Origin: Sinomonas mesophila
GTDB taxonomy: Bacteria > Actinomycetota > Actinomycetes > Actinomycetales > Micrococcaceae
NCBI RefSeq assembly: GCF_001999765.1
Contig: NZ_KV908323.1
Span: 252,585-316,584, forward strand
Length of the DNA: 64,000 nt
Direction of reading: 5' to 3'
Of this stretch, positions 32,757 to 42,289 are shown piece by piece. Numbering within the stretch: position 1 is the stretch's first letter; each line of letters opens with the position of its first letter. The position numbers were made by a program, and so were the translations under genes. The notes under the pieces are model-generated. The model ran no database searches and had not been told where the DNA came from. It was given only the letters and a program-made list of their open reading frames with translations.

Positions 32757-35700
32757 CTAAAGCCTGGCTGCGAGCGCCACCGGGCTCGGGTTGCCGAAGC
32801 GGTGCGCTGTGATCGAGACGGCCTGCTCGCGCAGGAACGGCAGGAGCTCAACCCGCCCCGCGGAGACCACGGGATGCGCGTACAGCGCGACGTCCGGCAT
32901 CCCGTCCACGGCCTCGGCGAGCGCCCGGACGGCGGCGCCCGATGCCTCCGCATCCCCGGCGATGAGGCGGACGCGCCCCGCGCCGAGTCGCGCGGCCCGC
33001 ACGAGCCAGGCCGCCGAGTCCTCGACCTCCACGCCCGCGCCGTGCTGGCGCAGCACCTCCCCCGTGCGCCCGGGAAGTACGACGGCGCTGCTCACCGAGA
33101 GCCGCGACCCCGCCCTGAGGGCGGCAGCAGCGATCCGGAGCAGCTCGGCCACGCCGTGGCCCGACGTCCCGGCCTCGAAGCGGACCGTCATCGGCACAGG
33201 GCGGTAGCGGAACACGTTGCGCTCGCACGTCAGGCCCGTGACGTCCTGGGCGGCGCCGAACTCCGCGGCCCAGGCCGCGGCGTCCGAGCCGACCGCCGAA
33301 GCCAGCCACGCGGCGTCGTCCGCGGAGAGGCCGGCGCCGACGGCTGCCCGCGCGGCGCCGAGGAGCTCGACGGCGGCGTGGTGCAGACCGCGCCCACCCG
33401 CCGGGGTGCCGGGCTCGCGCACCGGGGCGTCCCGCCACGAACCGAGGCCCACGAGGTAGTTTGGCCCGCCGGCCTTCGCACCCGCCCCCACGGCAGACCT
33501 CTTCCACCCCCCGAAGGGCTGCCGCCTGACGATCGCGCCCGTGATCCCGCGGTTGACGTACAGGTTGCCGGCCTCAAGGTGCTCCGCCCAGTAGCCGATC
33601 TCGTCGGCGTCGAGCGAGTGCAGGCCCGACGTGAGGCCATAGTCGACCTGGTTCACGAGGGCGACGGCCTCCTCGAACGTCGCGGCCGTCATGACGCCGA
33701 GGATCGGGCCGAAGTACTCGATGCGGTGGTACTCCGAGCCGGGCCGGACGCCCGAGCGAACGCCGGGACTCCAGAGCTTGCCGGTGTCGTCGAGGGGCCG
33801 CGGCTCGAGCACCCAGGCCTCGCCCTCGCCGAGGGCCGTGAGGCCGCGCAGCAGTTTGCCCTGGGGCGGCTCGATGACCGGGCCCATCTGCGACCGGGCG
33901 TCCCACGGGTAGCCGATGTGCAGCGACTGGACCGCGTCGAGGAGCTGGTTGCGGAACCGGCGTGAGGTCGCGACCGAGCCGACGAGGACCACGAGCGACG
34001 CGGCCGAGCACTTCTGGCCCGCGTGCCCGAAGGCCGAGGCCGCGACGTCCCGCGCGGCGAGGTCGAGGTCAGCGCTCGGGGTCACGATGATCGCGTTCTT
34101 GCCCGAGGTCTCGGCCAGCAGCGGCAGATCCTTGCGGAAGGAGCGGAACAGCCGCGCGGTCTCGTACCCGCCCGTGAGGATCACGCGGTCCACGCCCGGG
34201 TGCGCGATGAGCGCCCGGCCGAGGGTCCGGCCAGGCTCGCCGGCCGGGAACTGCACGAGCTGGAGCACGTCGCGGCCCACGCCCGTCTCGGCCGCGGTCG
34301 CGTCGAACGCCTCCCACAGCGCCTCGACCATGACCGCGCCAGAGCGCCGGGCCTGTTTCGCGGGCTTGAGGACGACGCCGGAGCCCGCGGCGAGCGCGGC
34401 CAGGGTCGAGCCGGCCGGGATCGAGACCGGGAAGTTCCATGGCGGCGTCACGACGGTCAGGCGGGACGGCACGAACTCGGCCCCGTCGACGGTGTCGAGC
34501 TCGCGGGCGAGCGTCGCGTAGTAGCGCGCGAAGTCCGCGGCCTCGGAGACCTCGGGGTCGCCCTGGTCGAGCGTCTTGCCGCACTCGCTCGCCATCGCCT
34601 CGAGGAGCTCGGCCCGGCGGGCCTCCAGCGCGCGCCCAGCGGCGTCGAGCACGACGGCGCGCTGGGCACCGGTGAGGGCGCCCCACCGCCCGCCTGCGGC
34701 CGCCGCGGCGAGCACGACGGCGTCGAGCCCGCCCTCGGCGCCGATCTCCGCGGCGTCCGCCGTGTCGACGCCGATCCGGGACGATGCAGAGCGGGCGATG
34801 ATGGCGCGGCCCCACTCCCGGTTGCCTGGGAGGTCCGGATCGGTGTCGGGAGTGTTGGCGAACCCCTCCACACGATGAGGGGTCACCTCCCTGCGATGAG
34901 GGGTCACCTCCCTGCGATGAGGGGTCACCTCCCAGGCTTGCGGGGTCAGATCCCTAGCTTGCGAGGTCAGATCCCTGTGATCCGTGGTCAATGTCTGCGG
35001 ATTGACCCCGGATTCTTGGGAGGTGACCCCGGATTCTTGGGAGGTGACCCCGGATTCTTGGGAGGTGACCCCGGGTCGCAGGGAGGTGACCCCGGATTGG
35101 CGGCGGTCTTGGGTGCGGTGCGGAGCAGGGACCGTCCGCCGGCCGTCGGCGTCGGCGAAGGGCGGGGCGTCGAGGGCGGACAGCGAGGCGAGGAAGCGCC
35201 GCTTCTCGCGCTCGAAAAGGGCCGGGTCCGACCCGAGGCCAAACACGGCGGACATGAAGTTCTCCGGGCTCGCGCCCTCCTCGAGCCGGCGGACGAGGTA
35301 GGCGATCGCGACGTCGAACTCCCCGGGGTGGACGACAGGGGTGTAGAGGAGGAGGTGCCCGACGTCCGCCAGGACGGCCTGCGCCTGCGCCGGGGCCATG
35401 CCCAGGAGCATCTCGAACTCGACCTGGGCTGTCTGCCCGCCCAGCCCGCCCACAGTGATCCCACGGTCGACCCCGCGGGCCTTCGCGAGCAGCCACGCGA
35501 GGGCGACGTCGAACAGGTTGTGCCCCGCGATGCCCACGCGCACATGGGCGAGCCGCTCGGGCGTGAGCGCGTAGTCGAGGACCGCCTTGTATGAGGTATC
35601 CGTCTCCTGCTTGGTGTGCCACGTCGCGAGCGGCCAGCCGTGGACCTCGGCGTCGACGCGCTCCATGGGCCGATTCGCGCCCTTGACCACGCGGATCTTG

Positions 35701-36614
35701 ATCGGCGCGCCCCCGGCCGCGACGCGCCCCGCGGCCCATTCCTGGAGGCGCATCATCGCCCCGAGGGCGTCGGGGAGGTATGCCTGCAGCGCGATCCCGC
35801 CCTCGAGGCCGCGGAACTCCTCACGCCCGAGCAGCCGTGTGAACACGGCGATGGTCAGGCCAAGGTCCTTGTACTCCTCCATGTCCAGGTTGATGAACTT
35901 CGGCGTCCCCGACGGGCCGCCGGCCGCCGCGAGACGGTAGAGCGGGGCGAGCGTGTCGGCGATGTGCTCGACGGCCTCGTCGAAGGCCCAGTGGCTGTGG
36001 GGCGCGACGGTCGCGGAGACCTTGATCGAGACGTAGTCGACGTCGTCGCGCTCGAGGAGCCGGCGCGTGCCCTCGAGCCGCCGGGCCGCCTCACGCTCGC
36101 CGAGGATCGCCTCGCCGAGGAGGTTGAGGTTGAGCCGCACCCCCGGCCGGCGAATCCTCGCGATGGCGGGTCCGAGCCTCTCGTCCGAGGCGTCGACGAT
36201 GAGGTGGCCGACCATCCCGCGCAGCATGCGGCGCGCGAGGGGGACGACGACGTGCGGCAGCGCCGGGGCGAGGGCACCTCCGAAAGCCACGGCCCGGCGC
36301 AGGGGCCAGGGCAGGAAGTCCGGGGACGTCCGCGCGAGGGAGCGGAGGTTGCGTGCGGCGACGCCGAGGTCCTCGGGCCGGACGACGCCGTCGACGAAGC
36401 CGACGGCGAACGCGAGGCCTCCCGGGTCCTTGAGCACGGCGGCGAGCCGGGCCGCCGCGGGATCCACGGGGAACGCGGCCGCGGCGTCGAGCCACGCCCG
36501 GACCTGTGCCACGGCGGCGTCGGCGAGGTCCTGCGGGCGGACAGCCGCGCCGTCCGCGGCCGCGCTCGTGGGCTGCTGATCGCCGGACGCCGGCGCCGGT
36601 GTGTGCTGGCCCAT
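32757..36614 (-). CDS. putA: Bifunctional proline dehydrogenase / glutamate-semialdehyde dehydrogenase PutA
   Basis: The 1,285-residue protein joins both steps of proline oxidation to glutamate. Residues ~80-490 are the FAD-binding PRODH barrel (DVDYVSIKVSA, FINLDMEEYKDL, IKIRVVKGAN). Residues ~590-1090 are the aldehyde dehydrogenase with VVLKPAKQA, ETSGKNAIIV (general base Glu) and GHAGQKCSAAS (catalytic Cys). A further C-terminal domain follows. There is no ribbon-helix-helix, so it is not its own repressor. Residues ~505-583 are encoded by repeat array R4 (GVTSQESG...EVTPHRR), an in-frame insertion between the domains. ATG 36614 is chosen. A LysR gene is divergent. Confidence 0.95.
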   Translation of the reverse strand: MGQHTPAPASGDQQPTSAAADGAAVRPQDLADAAVAQVRAWLDAAAAFPVDPAAARLAAVLKDPGGLAFAVGFVDGVVRPEDLGVAARNLRSLARTSPDFLPWPLRRAVAFGGALAPALPHVVVPLARRMLRGMVGHLIVDASDERLGPAIARIRRPGVRLNLNLLGEAILGEREAARRLEGTRRLLERDDVDYVSIKVSATVAPHSHWAFDEAVEHIADTLAPLYRLAAAGGPSGTPKFINLDMEEYKDLGLTIAVFTRLLGREEFRGLEGGIALQAYLPDALGAMMRLQEWAAGRVAAGGAPIKIRVVKGANRPMERVDAEVHGWPLATWHTKQETDTSYKAVLDYALTPERLAHVRVGIAGHNLFDVALAWLLAKARGVDRGITVGGLGGQTAQVEFEMLLGMAPAQAQAVLADVGHLLLYTPVVHPGEFDVAIAYLVRRLEEGASPENFMSAVFGLGSDPALFEREKRRFLASLSALDAPPFADADGRRTVPAPHRTQDRRQSGVTSLRPGVTSQESGVTSQESGVTSQESGVNPQTLTTDHRDLTSQARDLTPQAWEVTPHRREVTPHRREVTPHRVEGFANTPDTDPDLPGNREWGRAIIARSASSRIGVDTADAAEIGAEGGLDAVVLAAAAAGGRWGALTGAQRAVVLDAAGRALEARRAELLEAMASECGKTLDQGDPEVSEAADFARYYATLARELDTVDGAEFVPSRLTVVTPPWNFPVSIPAGSTLAALAAGSGVVLKPAKQARRSGAVMVEALWEAFDATAAETGVGRDVLQLVQFPAGEPGRTLGRALIAHPGVDRVILTGGYETARLFRSFRKDLPLLAETSGKNAIIVTPSADLDLAARDVAASAFGHAGQKCSAASLVVLVGSVATSRRFRNQLLDAVQSLHIGYPWDARSQMGPVIEPPQGKLLRGLTALGEGEAWVLEPRPLDDTGKLWSPGVRSGVRPGSEYHRIEYFGPILGVMTAATFEEAVALVNQVDYGLTSGLHSLDADEIGYWAEHLEAGNLYVNRGITGAIVRRQPFGGWKRSAVGAGAKAGGPNYLVGLGSWRDAPVREPGTPAGGRGLHHAAVELLGAARAAVGAGLSADDAAWLASAVGSDAAAWAAEFGAAQDVTGLTCERNVFRYRPVPMTVRFEAGTSGHGVAELLRIAAAALRAGSRLSVSSAVVLPGRTGEVLRQHGAGVEVEDSAAWLVRAARLGAGRVRLIAGDAEASGAAVRALAEAVDGMPDVALYAHPVVSAGRVELLPFLREQAVSITAHRFGNPSPVALAARL
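34879..35098. repeat. 21-bp GGGGTCA repeat array R4 inside putA
   Basis: Five to six forward units (34879-34983 plus a degenerate one), a short centre, and five reverse units to 35098, three of them identical (GGATTCTTGGGAGGTGACCCC cycles). It lies wholly within putA and keeps its frame because each unit is seven codons. Confidence 0.93.
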
Positions 36615-36700
36615 GCTGGCTGCTCCTTCCCGCGCGATGGTCTCATCATGCGCCTGCGGGATCGGCCGTCGGTATGCGCGCCCTCCGTTCAAGAAGCAGA

Positions 36701-36716
36701 AGTGATCTTTAGTGAT
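36701..36716. promoter_or_regulatory. Direct repeats in the putA-LysR divergent region
   Basis: AGTGAT occurs at 36701-36706 and 36711-36716, one helical turn apart, followed by ATGCAT. They lie between divergent putA and the LysR gene and may form its binding site. Confidence 0.4.
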
Positions 36717-36779
36717 GCATAATGGTGAGTCAAACCGATCGGTCAGGAACCCACTGGCACTATTGCGAAAGGGCCGCCG

Positions 36780-37700
36780 TTGCTCGAGATCCGCCGCCTC
36801 CGCCTCCTGAGGGAGCTCAGCATCCGGGGCACCCTCGCCGAGGTCGCCGACGCGCTCCAGTACAGCCCCTCCTCCGTGTCGCAGCAGCTCGCCCTCCTCG
36901 AGAAGGAGACGGGCGTCCAGCTGCTGCGCAAGTCCGGCCGCCGCGTGCTTCTCACGCCGCAGGCGCAGGTCCTCGTCGCCCACACCTCGGAGCTGCTCGA
37001 CTCGCTCGAGCGCACCGAGGCCGCGCTCGCCGCGAGCCAGAGCGAGGTCCGCGGCACCGTGCGGCTCGCCGTGTTCCAGACCGCGGCGCTCGCCCTCCTG
37101 CCCGCCGCCCTCAAGACCCTCCGCCAGCGGCACCCGCAGCTGCGCGTCGAGATGGTCCAGCACGAGCCCGAGACCGCCCTGCACGAGACCTGGGCGCGGG
37201 ACTTCGACCTCGTCGTCGCCGAGCAGTACCCGCACCACGCCGCGCCGCACTACTCGGGCCTCGACCGGCAGGGGCTCACGCGGGACACGATCCGCCTCGC
37301 CCTTCCGCCCCGCGGCTCGGGCGCCGAGTTCGACGGCGTCAGGCGGCTTGCCGACGCCGGACGCGTCCCGTGGGTCATGGAGCCGCGCGGCGCAGCCTCT
37401 CGGCACTGGGCCGAGCAGGCCTGCCGTTCCGCGGGCTTCGATCCGGACGTCCGCTACGAGACGGCGGACCTCCAGGCCCACGTCCGGCTCGTCGAGTCGG
37501 GCAACGCCGTGGCCCTCCTCCCGGATCTCGTCTGGGTGGGGCGCGTGCCTGCCGCGCGGCTCGTGATGCTCGAGGGGACGCCGCAGCGCACCGTGTTCAC
37601 GTCCATGCGGTCCTCGAGCGCCCAGCATCCCGTGATGCTCGCGGTGCGGCGCGTGCTCGAAGAGACGGCCCGCCAGCTCGTGGGCCCGGCCGCGGGATGA
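36780..37700 (+). CDS. LysR-family regulator, probably of proline use
   Basis: The 306-residue protein has the N-terminal LysR helix-turn-helix (EIRRLRLLRELSIRGTLAEVADAL, PSSVSQQLALLEKETG; RRVLLT follows) and the effector domain from ~90 (RGTVRLAVFQTAALALLPAAL...). It starts with TTG after GAAAGGG. Divergence from putA and the following putP gene suggest control of proline oxidation and uptake (inference). Confidence 0.9.
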   Translation: MLEIRRLRLLRELSIRGTLAEVADALQYSPSSVSQQLALLEKETGVQLLRKSGRRVLLTPQAQVLVAHTSELLDSLERTEAALAASQSEVRGTVRLAVFQTAALALLPAALKTLRQRHPQLRVEMVQHEPETALHETWARDFDLVVAEQYPHHAAPHYSGLDRQGLTRDTIRLALPPRGSGAEFDGVRRLADAGRVPWVMEPRGAASRHWAEQACRSAGFDPDVRYETADLQAHVRLVESGNAVALLPDLVWVGRVPAARLVMLEGTPQRTVFTSMRSSSAQHPVMLAVRRVLEETARQLVGPAAG

Positions 37701-37860
37701 GCGGCGGCCGGATGAACGGCGCCGAACGGCCAGAAACCCATATCACGGAACGGTAACGGCCCGTTGCGCCCGTGTGGGCGCTGCCACACTGGAGCGATCA
37801 CCCCCTGACGCGCCGGGATCCCCCTGCGCAGGCACTCATGATTCCGAGGAAGACACAAGC

Positions 37861-39384
37861 ATGACCGAGCAGACCTTCCAGCTCATCGCCATTGCGGTAT
37901 ACCTCGCGGCGATGCTGGGCATTGGGTACTACGCCTACCGGCGCACAACGAGCATCGACGGCTACATGCTCGCAGAGCGAGGCCTCCGCCCGTCCGTCGC
38001 AGCACTCTCCGCGAACGCCGCAGACATGTCGGGCTGGTTGCTCATGGGCCTCCCGGGTGCCATCTACGCGTCCGGGCTCATCGAGGCCTGGATCGCGATC
38101 GGCCTCACCATCGGCGCGTGGCTCAACTGGAAGTTCGTGGCCCCGCGGCTTCGCGCCTACACCGAGATCTCGGACAACGCGATCACCATCCCGAGCTTCT
38201 TCGAGAAGCGCCTGAAGGACCACAGCCACCTGCTCCGCATCGCGGCCGCCCTCGTGATCCTCGTGTTCTTCACGTTCTATGTCTCCTCCGGCATGGTCGC
38301 CGCGGGCAAGTTCTTCGTGAGCTCGTTCGGCTGGCCGTACCTGTCGGGCATGCTCCTCGTCGCCGTCATCACGCTCCTGTACACGCTCTTCGGCGGGTTC
38401 CTCGGGGCCACGCTCACCGACGTCGCCCAGGGCCTGCTCATGTTCGCCGCGCTCATCGCGGTGCCGATCGTCGTCGTCCTCCAGCTCGGCGACCTCGGCG
38501 GCGCGGCCGCCACGATGCAGTCCGTCAACCCGGAGGTCCTCAACCTCTTCGCCGGCCTCGAGGACAAGGGCGCGCTGCTGTGGGGCCTCGCGATCTTCTC
38601 GACCGCCGCGTGGGGCCTGGGCTACTTCGGCCAGCCGCACATCATCGTCCGGTTCATGGCGCTGCGCACCCCGGCCGAGGCCAAGGCCGGCCGCCGCGTG
38701 AGCACGACCTGGATGATCATGACCGCGGCCGGCGCGATCGGCACGGCGCTCATCGGCATCGCCTACTTCGCCGGCTCGCCCGCCCGCCAGCTCGAGGACC
38801 CCGAGACGGTGTTCCTGCTCCTGAGCCAGATCTTCTTCCACCCGTTCGTGGGCGGACTCGTCCTCGCGGCCGTGCTCGCCGCGATCATGTCGACCATGTC
38901 GAGCCAGCTCATCGTGTGCTCCTCGGCCCTCGTGGAGGACCTCTACAACATCGTCGGCAAGAAGGCCTCGCAGAAGGCCCAGCTCACGCTCGGCCGCCTC
39001 GGAGTCCTCGTCATCGCGGTCGTGGCGGCGGTGCTCGCCCTCGACTCGGACTCGAAGATCCTCGACCTCGTCTCCTTCGCGTGGGCCGGTTTCGGCGCGG
39101 CCTTCGGCCCGATCGTGATCCTGAGCCTCTACTGGCGCCAGCTCACGGCCGCCGGCGCCCTCGCGGGCCTCCTCACGGGCGCCGTGACGGTGTTCGTCTG
39201 GGGCAACATCCCGGCCCTGCACTCAGCCATGTACGAGATCGTGCCGGGCTTCCTCCTCAACGTCCTCGTCGCCGTCCTCGTCTCCCGTGCGACGAACCGC
39301 CACGAGGACATCGACGCCGAGTTCGAGGAGATGGAGCGTCAGGTCGGCGAGGAGGCCGCCGCGGAGGCCGCCGCCACGCGGTAG
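37861..39384 (+). CDS. putP: Sodium/proline symporter PutP
   Basis: The 507-residue, about 13-segment member of the sodium:solute symporter family shows the sodium-site and substrate motifs of PutP: GYMLAERGLRPSVAALSANAADMSGWLLMGLPG, GFLGATLTDVAQG, and WGLGYFGQPHIIVRFMA (short blocks). The C-terminus is acidic and cytoplasmic. It imports proline with Na+ for PutA. It lies 160 bp after the LysR gene, with its own upstream region, and ends at a strong bidirectional terminator. Confidence 0.95.
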   Translation: MTEQTFQLIAIAVYLAAMLGIGYYAYRRTTSIDGYMLAERGLRPSVAALSANAADMSGWLLMGLPGAIYASGLIEAWIAIGLTIGAWLNWKFVAPRLRAYTEISDNAITIPSFFEKRLKDHSHLLRIAAALVILVFFTFYVSSGMVAAGKFFVSSFGWPYLSGMLLVAVITLLYTLFGGFLGATLTDVAQGLLMFAALIAVPIVVVLQLGDLGGAAATMQSVNPEVLNLFAGLEDKGALLWGLAIFSTAAWGLGYFGQPHIIVRFMALRTPAEAKAGRRVSTTWMIMTAAGAIGTALIGIAYFAGSPARQLEDPETVFLLLSQIFFHPFVGGLVLAAVLAAIMSTMSSQLIVCSSALVEDLYNIVGKKASQKAQLTLGRLGVLVIAVVAAVLALDSDSKILDLVSFAWAGFGAAFGPIVILSLYWRQLTAAGALAGLLTGAVTVFVWGNIPALHSAMYEIVPGFLLNVLVAVLVSRATNRHEDIDAEFEEMERQVGEEAAAEAAATR

Positions 39385-39446
39385 CCATCCCGCCGCGGGC
39401 CTCCCTGCGCAGCACGGCAGCCCGCAAGCACGACGGCGGCCCGCAA

Positions 39447-39497
39447 GCACGACGGCGGCCCGGTCACCGGTGCGAGGTGACCGGGCCGCCGTCGTGC
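39447..39497. terminator. Bidirectional terminator between putP and dps
   Basis: Perfect 21-bp inverted repeat (39447-39467 with 39477-39497), nine-base loop, containing the GCACGACGGCGG word. An extra copy of that word lies at 39428-39439. Confidence 0.85.
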
Positions 39498-39532
39498 GCG
39501 CCGCTCGGGCGGGCGAGCGGCGAGGCCGCTGG

Positions 39533-39991
39533 CTACGGCGTCGTCGTCTTCATCTTCTCGGCGCCGACCATCCACGCGAACTGCTCGAGCTTCAGGATGA
39601 TCTCGTTGAGCTGGTCGGTCGTGGCCGGATCGTGCTCCTCGACCGCGCTGTAGATCCCGCGCACCGTGGCCACCGTGTTCTCGAGGGCCTTGACGGTGGC
39701 GTCGATCGCCTGGCTCGTCGAGACGATCCCCTCATGGGCCTCGTCGAGAGAGGTCGTCTTGGCGACCGTCGCGCTGCGGCCGTCGGGCACGACGTGCAGG
39801 GCGCGCATCCGCTCGGCGATGACATCGGTGTGCAGGCGGGCGGCCGCGACGATCTCGTCGAGCTGCAGGTGCAGGTCGCGGAAGTTGGGCCCCACGATGT
39901 TCCAGTGCGCCTGCTTGCCCTGGAGCGTGAGCTCGATGAGGTCCACGAGCACGGCCTGCAGGCCCCTGGCGAGTTCCTCGGATGCCTTCAT
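39533..39991 (-). CDS. dps: Dps-family ferritin-like DNA-protection protein
   Basis: The 152-residue protein has the Dps ferroxidase signature KQAHWNIVGPNFRDLHLQLDEIV, with the first His and the later His/Asp/Glu forming the inter-subunit iron site. The four-helix core and the ATTDQLNEIILKLEQFAWMV last helix are typical. Twelve subunits store iron, using peroxide as oxidant, and protect DNA in starvation. The N-terminus is short and lacks the Lys-rich DNA-binding tail. Confidence 0.93.
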   Translation of the reverse strand: MKASEELARGLQAVLVDLIELTLQGKQAHWNIVGPNFRDLHLQLDEIVAAARLHTDVIAERMRALHVVPDGRSATVAKTTSLDEAHEGIVSTSQAIDATVKALENTVATVRGIYSAVEEHDPATTDQLNEIILKLEQFAWMVGAEKMKTTTP

Positions 39992-40073
39992 GGGTCAGTC
40001 CTTTCCCTCGGTGGTGTGCTGTACCCCTACCCCAATCCCTACCCGAGCACGGGGGAGCCAAAAGTGAACCGCC

Positions 40074-41174
40074 TCACGTGAGCCGGTAGCGCTCGATCTG
40101 CCTGAGCCTGCGCAGGAGCGAGTCGCGCCGCGGGTGCGGCTCGGTGCCCGCCGGCTCGGCCGTCAGCTCGATGTGCTCACGCCCGAACCGCCACAGGAGG
40201 AGGTCGTCGAGCAGCCGGTCGGGGCCGGGGGAGTAGCGGTGGTCGAGGGCCTTGCGGACCTCGGTGATCCGCTCGGCGTCGAGCAGCGCCACGAGCTGGC
40301 GGGTCTCGGTGAAGCCGTGCGCCTGGACGAGCTCGTTCGCCCAGCCCCAGTCGTCGTCGACCTTGCGGTCCACGTGCGGCAGGAGCGTCTGCCAGACGTC
40401 CCGGATGCGGTCCGGGCTGAGCGGCTCGCCGCCCTCGCCAGCAGGATCCCAGAAGCTGCGCACCGTCTCGTAGCGCTCGTGCAGCTCGGCGAACTCCTTC
40501 TCCACGACCTCGAGCATGGCCGCCGTCGCCGTGAACTGCCGGTCGAACTGGGGGCTCCACGCCCTCGGGTCCTGGCTCTTGAACCGGATGTCGTGCTCGA
40601 TCTCGCTCCACGCGTGCGCGAAGATCGTGCGGACCTGGCACTCGAAGAAGTAGTTGCCGTTGGCCGGCAGCTCCGGGTTGAACTCGGCCTGGTAGGCGCG
40701 CACGGCATCGTTCTGGATCGTGCGCAGGATCAGGTGGCGGCTCGAGTAGCCGTAGGTGCCGGACTCGATCGAGCCGATGGCCTTCTCGCGGTCCCCGCGG
40801 CAGTCGTAGATCTGGCGCTGGCGCTTGATGAGGTTCGCGACCATGGCGTTCTCGCTCGGCAGCTTCGTGATGACCCGCACCCCGACCATGTCGTTGAGCG
40901 TCCGGAACGGGTCGGGGAACTTGAGCGTCGGGGCGCCGCCGGGCTCGGACGGCGGGTCGAGCCGGGAGATCTTCTCCCTGAACGACTCCACGGTCTTGGT
41001 CCGCCCTGTGATGAACAGGGGCGTCACCTCGGCGTCGGCGAAGATGTCGCGCAGCGTGTACAGCACGTCCCGCGTGACGTTCTTCAGCGCCGGGCGCACG
41101 CGCTCGTACGTCTGCACCGAGGCGTCCACGATCGCGCGCTGGCCGGCGTCGAGCCGGCCGTAGTTGCTGGTCAT
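40074..41174 (-). CDS. RelA/SpoT synthetase-domain protein
   Basis: The 366-residue protein has a single RelA/SpoT nucleotidyltransferase domain (residues ~30-220) with FPDPFRTLNDMVGVRVI (metal-binding Asp), the G-loop-like YGYSSRHLILRT and the ECQVRTIFAHAWSEIEHDI motif that completes the site. No HD hydrolase or TGS domain is present. It is longer than classical small alarmone synthetases, with an added helical C-terminal domain (~230-366). It probably makes (p)ppGpp or a related nucleotide. A leaderless promoter (41181-41186) supports the start. Confidence 0.88.
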   Translation of the reverse strand: MTSNYGRLDAGQRAIVDASVQTYERVRPALKNVTRDVLYTLRDIFADAEVTPLFITGRTKTVESFREKISRLDPPSEPGGAPTLKFPDPFRTLNDMVGVRVITKLPSENAMVANLIKRQRQIYDCRGDREKAIGSIESGTYGYSSRHLILRTIQNDAVRAYQAEFNPELPANGNYFFECQVRTIFAHAWSEIEHDIRFKSQDPRAWSPQFDRQFTATAAMLEVVEKEFAELHERYETVRSFWDPAGEGGEPLSPDRIRDVWQTLLPHVDRKVDDDWGWANELVQAHGFTETRQLVALLDAERITEVRKALDHRYSPGPDRLLDDLLLWRFGREHIELTAEPAGTEPHPRRDSLLRRLRQIERYRLT

Positions 41175-41180
41175 GCAATC

Positions 41181-41186
41181 ACCGTA
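41181..41186 (-). promoter_or_regulatory. Leaderless -10 element of the RelA/SpoT-domain gene
   Basis: TACGGT with six bases (GATTGC) to the ATG at 41174. Confidence 0.55.
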
Positions 41187-41285
41187 GCAATCGGTTCCGA
41201 CACGGTAGCCCGGCTGGGTGTTCGCCTGCGGCGATCCGCGCACGACGGCGGGAATCGCCGCGCCGCGCGGGGCGTTGGCCTGTGC

Positions 41286-42203
41286 GTGGGCGATGAGGAG
41301 GCGCTGGACGCCTATTCGCAGACCGTCACGTCCGTGGCCCGCCACCTGAGGCCCCGGGTGGCCTCGGTGCGCACCGAGCGGGGCTCGGGCTCCGCCGTCG
41401 TGCTCAGCGACGAGGGGCACCTCGTGACGAACGCGCACGTCGTCGGGCGGCTGGCGCGCGGTGAGGTCGCGCTCGCCGACGGCGCGTCCGGGCCGTTCGC
41501 GGTGATCGGCCGCGACCCGCTCTCCGACCTCGCCGTCCTGCGCACGGGCATCCAGGTCCCCGAGCCGCCCGAGTTCGGCGACGCGGACCGGCTGCTCGTC
41601 GGCTCGCTCGTCGTCGCGGTCGGGAGCCCGCTGGGCCTCGAGGGCAGCGTCACGGCAGGGGTGGTCAGCGCCCTCGGCCGGTCGATGCCCGCGCGGGGGA
41701 GGACGGCGTCGCGGCTCATCGAGGACGTCATCCAGACCGACGCCGCGCTCAACCCCGGGAACTCCGGCGGCGCGCTCGCGGACTCGCGCGGGCGCGTCGT
41801 GGGGATCAACACGGCGGTCGCGGGGATCGGGCTCGGCCTCGCCGTCCCGATCAACGCCACGACCCGCCGCATCCTGAGCGCCCTGCGCGAGGACGGCCGC
41901 GTCCGCCGCGCCTACCTCGGGCTCGTGAGCGTCCCGACGCCGCTCGACGAGCGCTGGACCGCACGGACCGGCCGGCGCCGCGCCCTGCGGGTCGCCGAGG
42001 TCATCCCGGGGAGCCCCGCCGCGGTGAGCGGCCTGCGGCCCGGCGACCTTCTCCTGGCCATCAACGGCGCCGCGCTCGCCGACGCGCAGTCCCTCCAGCG
42101 GCACATGTTCGAGGACGCGATCGGCCGCCGGACCGAGATCACGGTGCTGCGCGGCGAGGCCATGGTCGACGTCATCACCGAGCCCACCGAGCTCGTCGAC
42201 TGA
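41286..42203 (+). CDS. HtrA/DegP-like S1C serine protease with PDZ domain
   Basis: The 305-residue protein has the trypsin-fold triad: His in LVTNAHVVG, Asp in RDPLSDLAVL and Ser in ALNPGNSGGAL. A C-terminal PDZ domain starts near residue 200 (LRVAEVIPGSPAAVSGLRPGDLLLAINGAAL). No signal peptide or membrane anchor is visible from the GTG at 41286, so it may be cytoplasmic or use an unrecognised start. HtrA proteases degrade misfolded proteins. Confidence 0.85.
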   Translation: MGDEEALDAYSQTVTSVARHLRPRVASVRTERGSGSAVVLSDEGHLVTNAHVVGRLARGEVALADGASGPFAVIGRDPLSDLAVLRTGIQVPEPPEFGDADRLLVGSLVVAVGSPLGLEGSVTAGVVSALGRSMPARGRTASRLIEDVIQTDAALNPGNSGGALADSRGRVVGINTAVAGIGLGLAVPINATTRRILSALREDGRVRRAYLGLVSVPTPLDERWTARTGRRRALRVAEVIPGSPAAVSGLRPGDLLLAINGAALADAQSLQRHMFEDAIGRRTEITVLRGEAMVDVITEPTELVD

Positions 42204-42277
42204 CCCGGCCGGCGCGGCGCACGGCGCCCGGCCCCGGAAGGCTCGCCTCGCGGGTTCCGGCGCCTGCGGCCCCGGCG

Positions 42278-42283
42278 TACGGT
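42278..42283 (+). promoter_or_regulatory. Leaderless -10 element of the lipoprotein gene
   Basis: TACGGT with six bases to the ATG at 42290, which supports that start over the ATG at 42320. Confidence 0.5.
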
Positions 42284-42289
42284 GGAGCC

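Noticed and set aside
37798-39222. 474-residue minus-strand frame opposite putP
   Set aside because: Shadow of the strong PutP coding frame.
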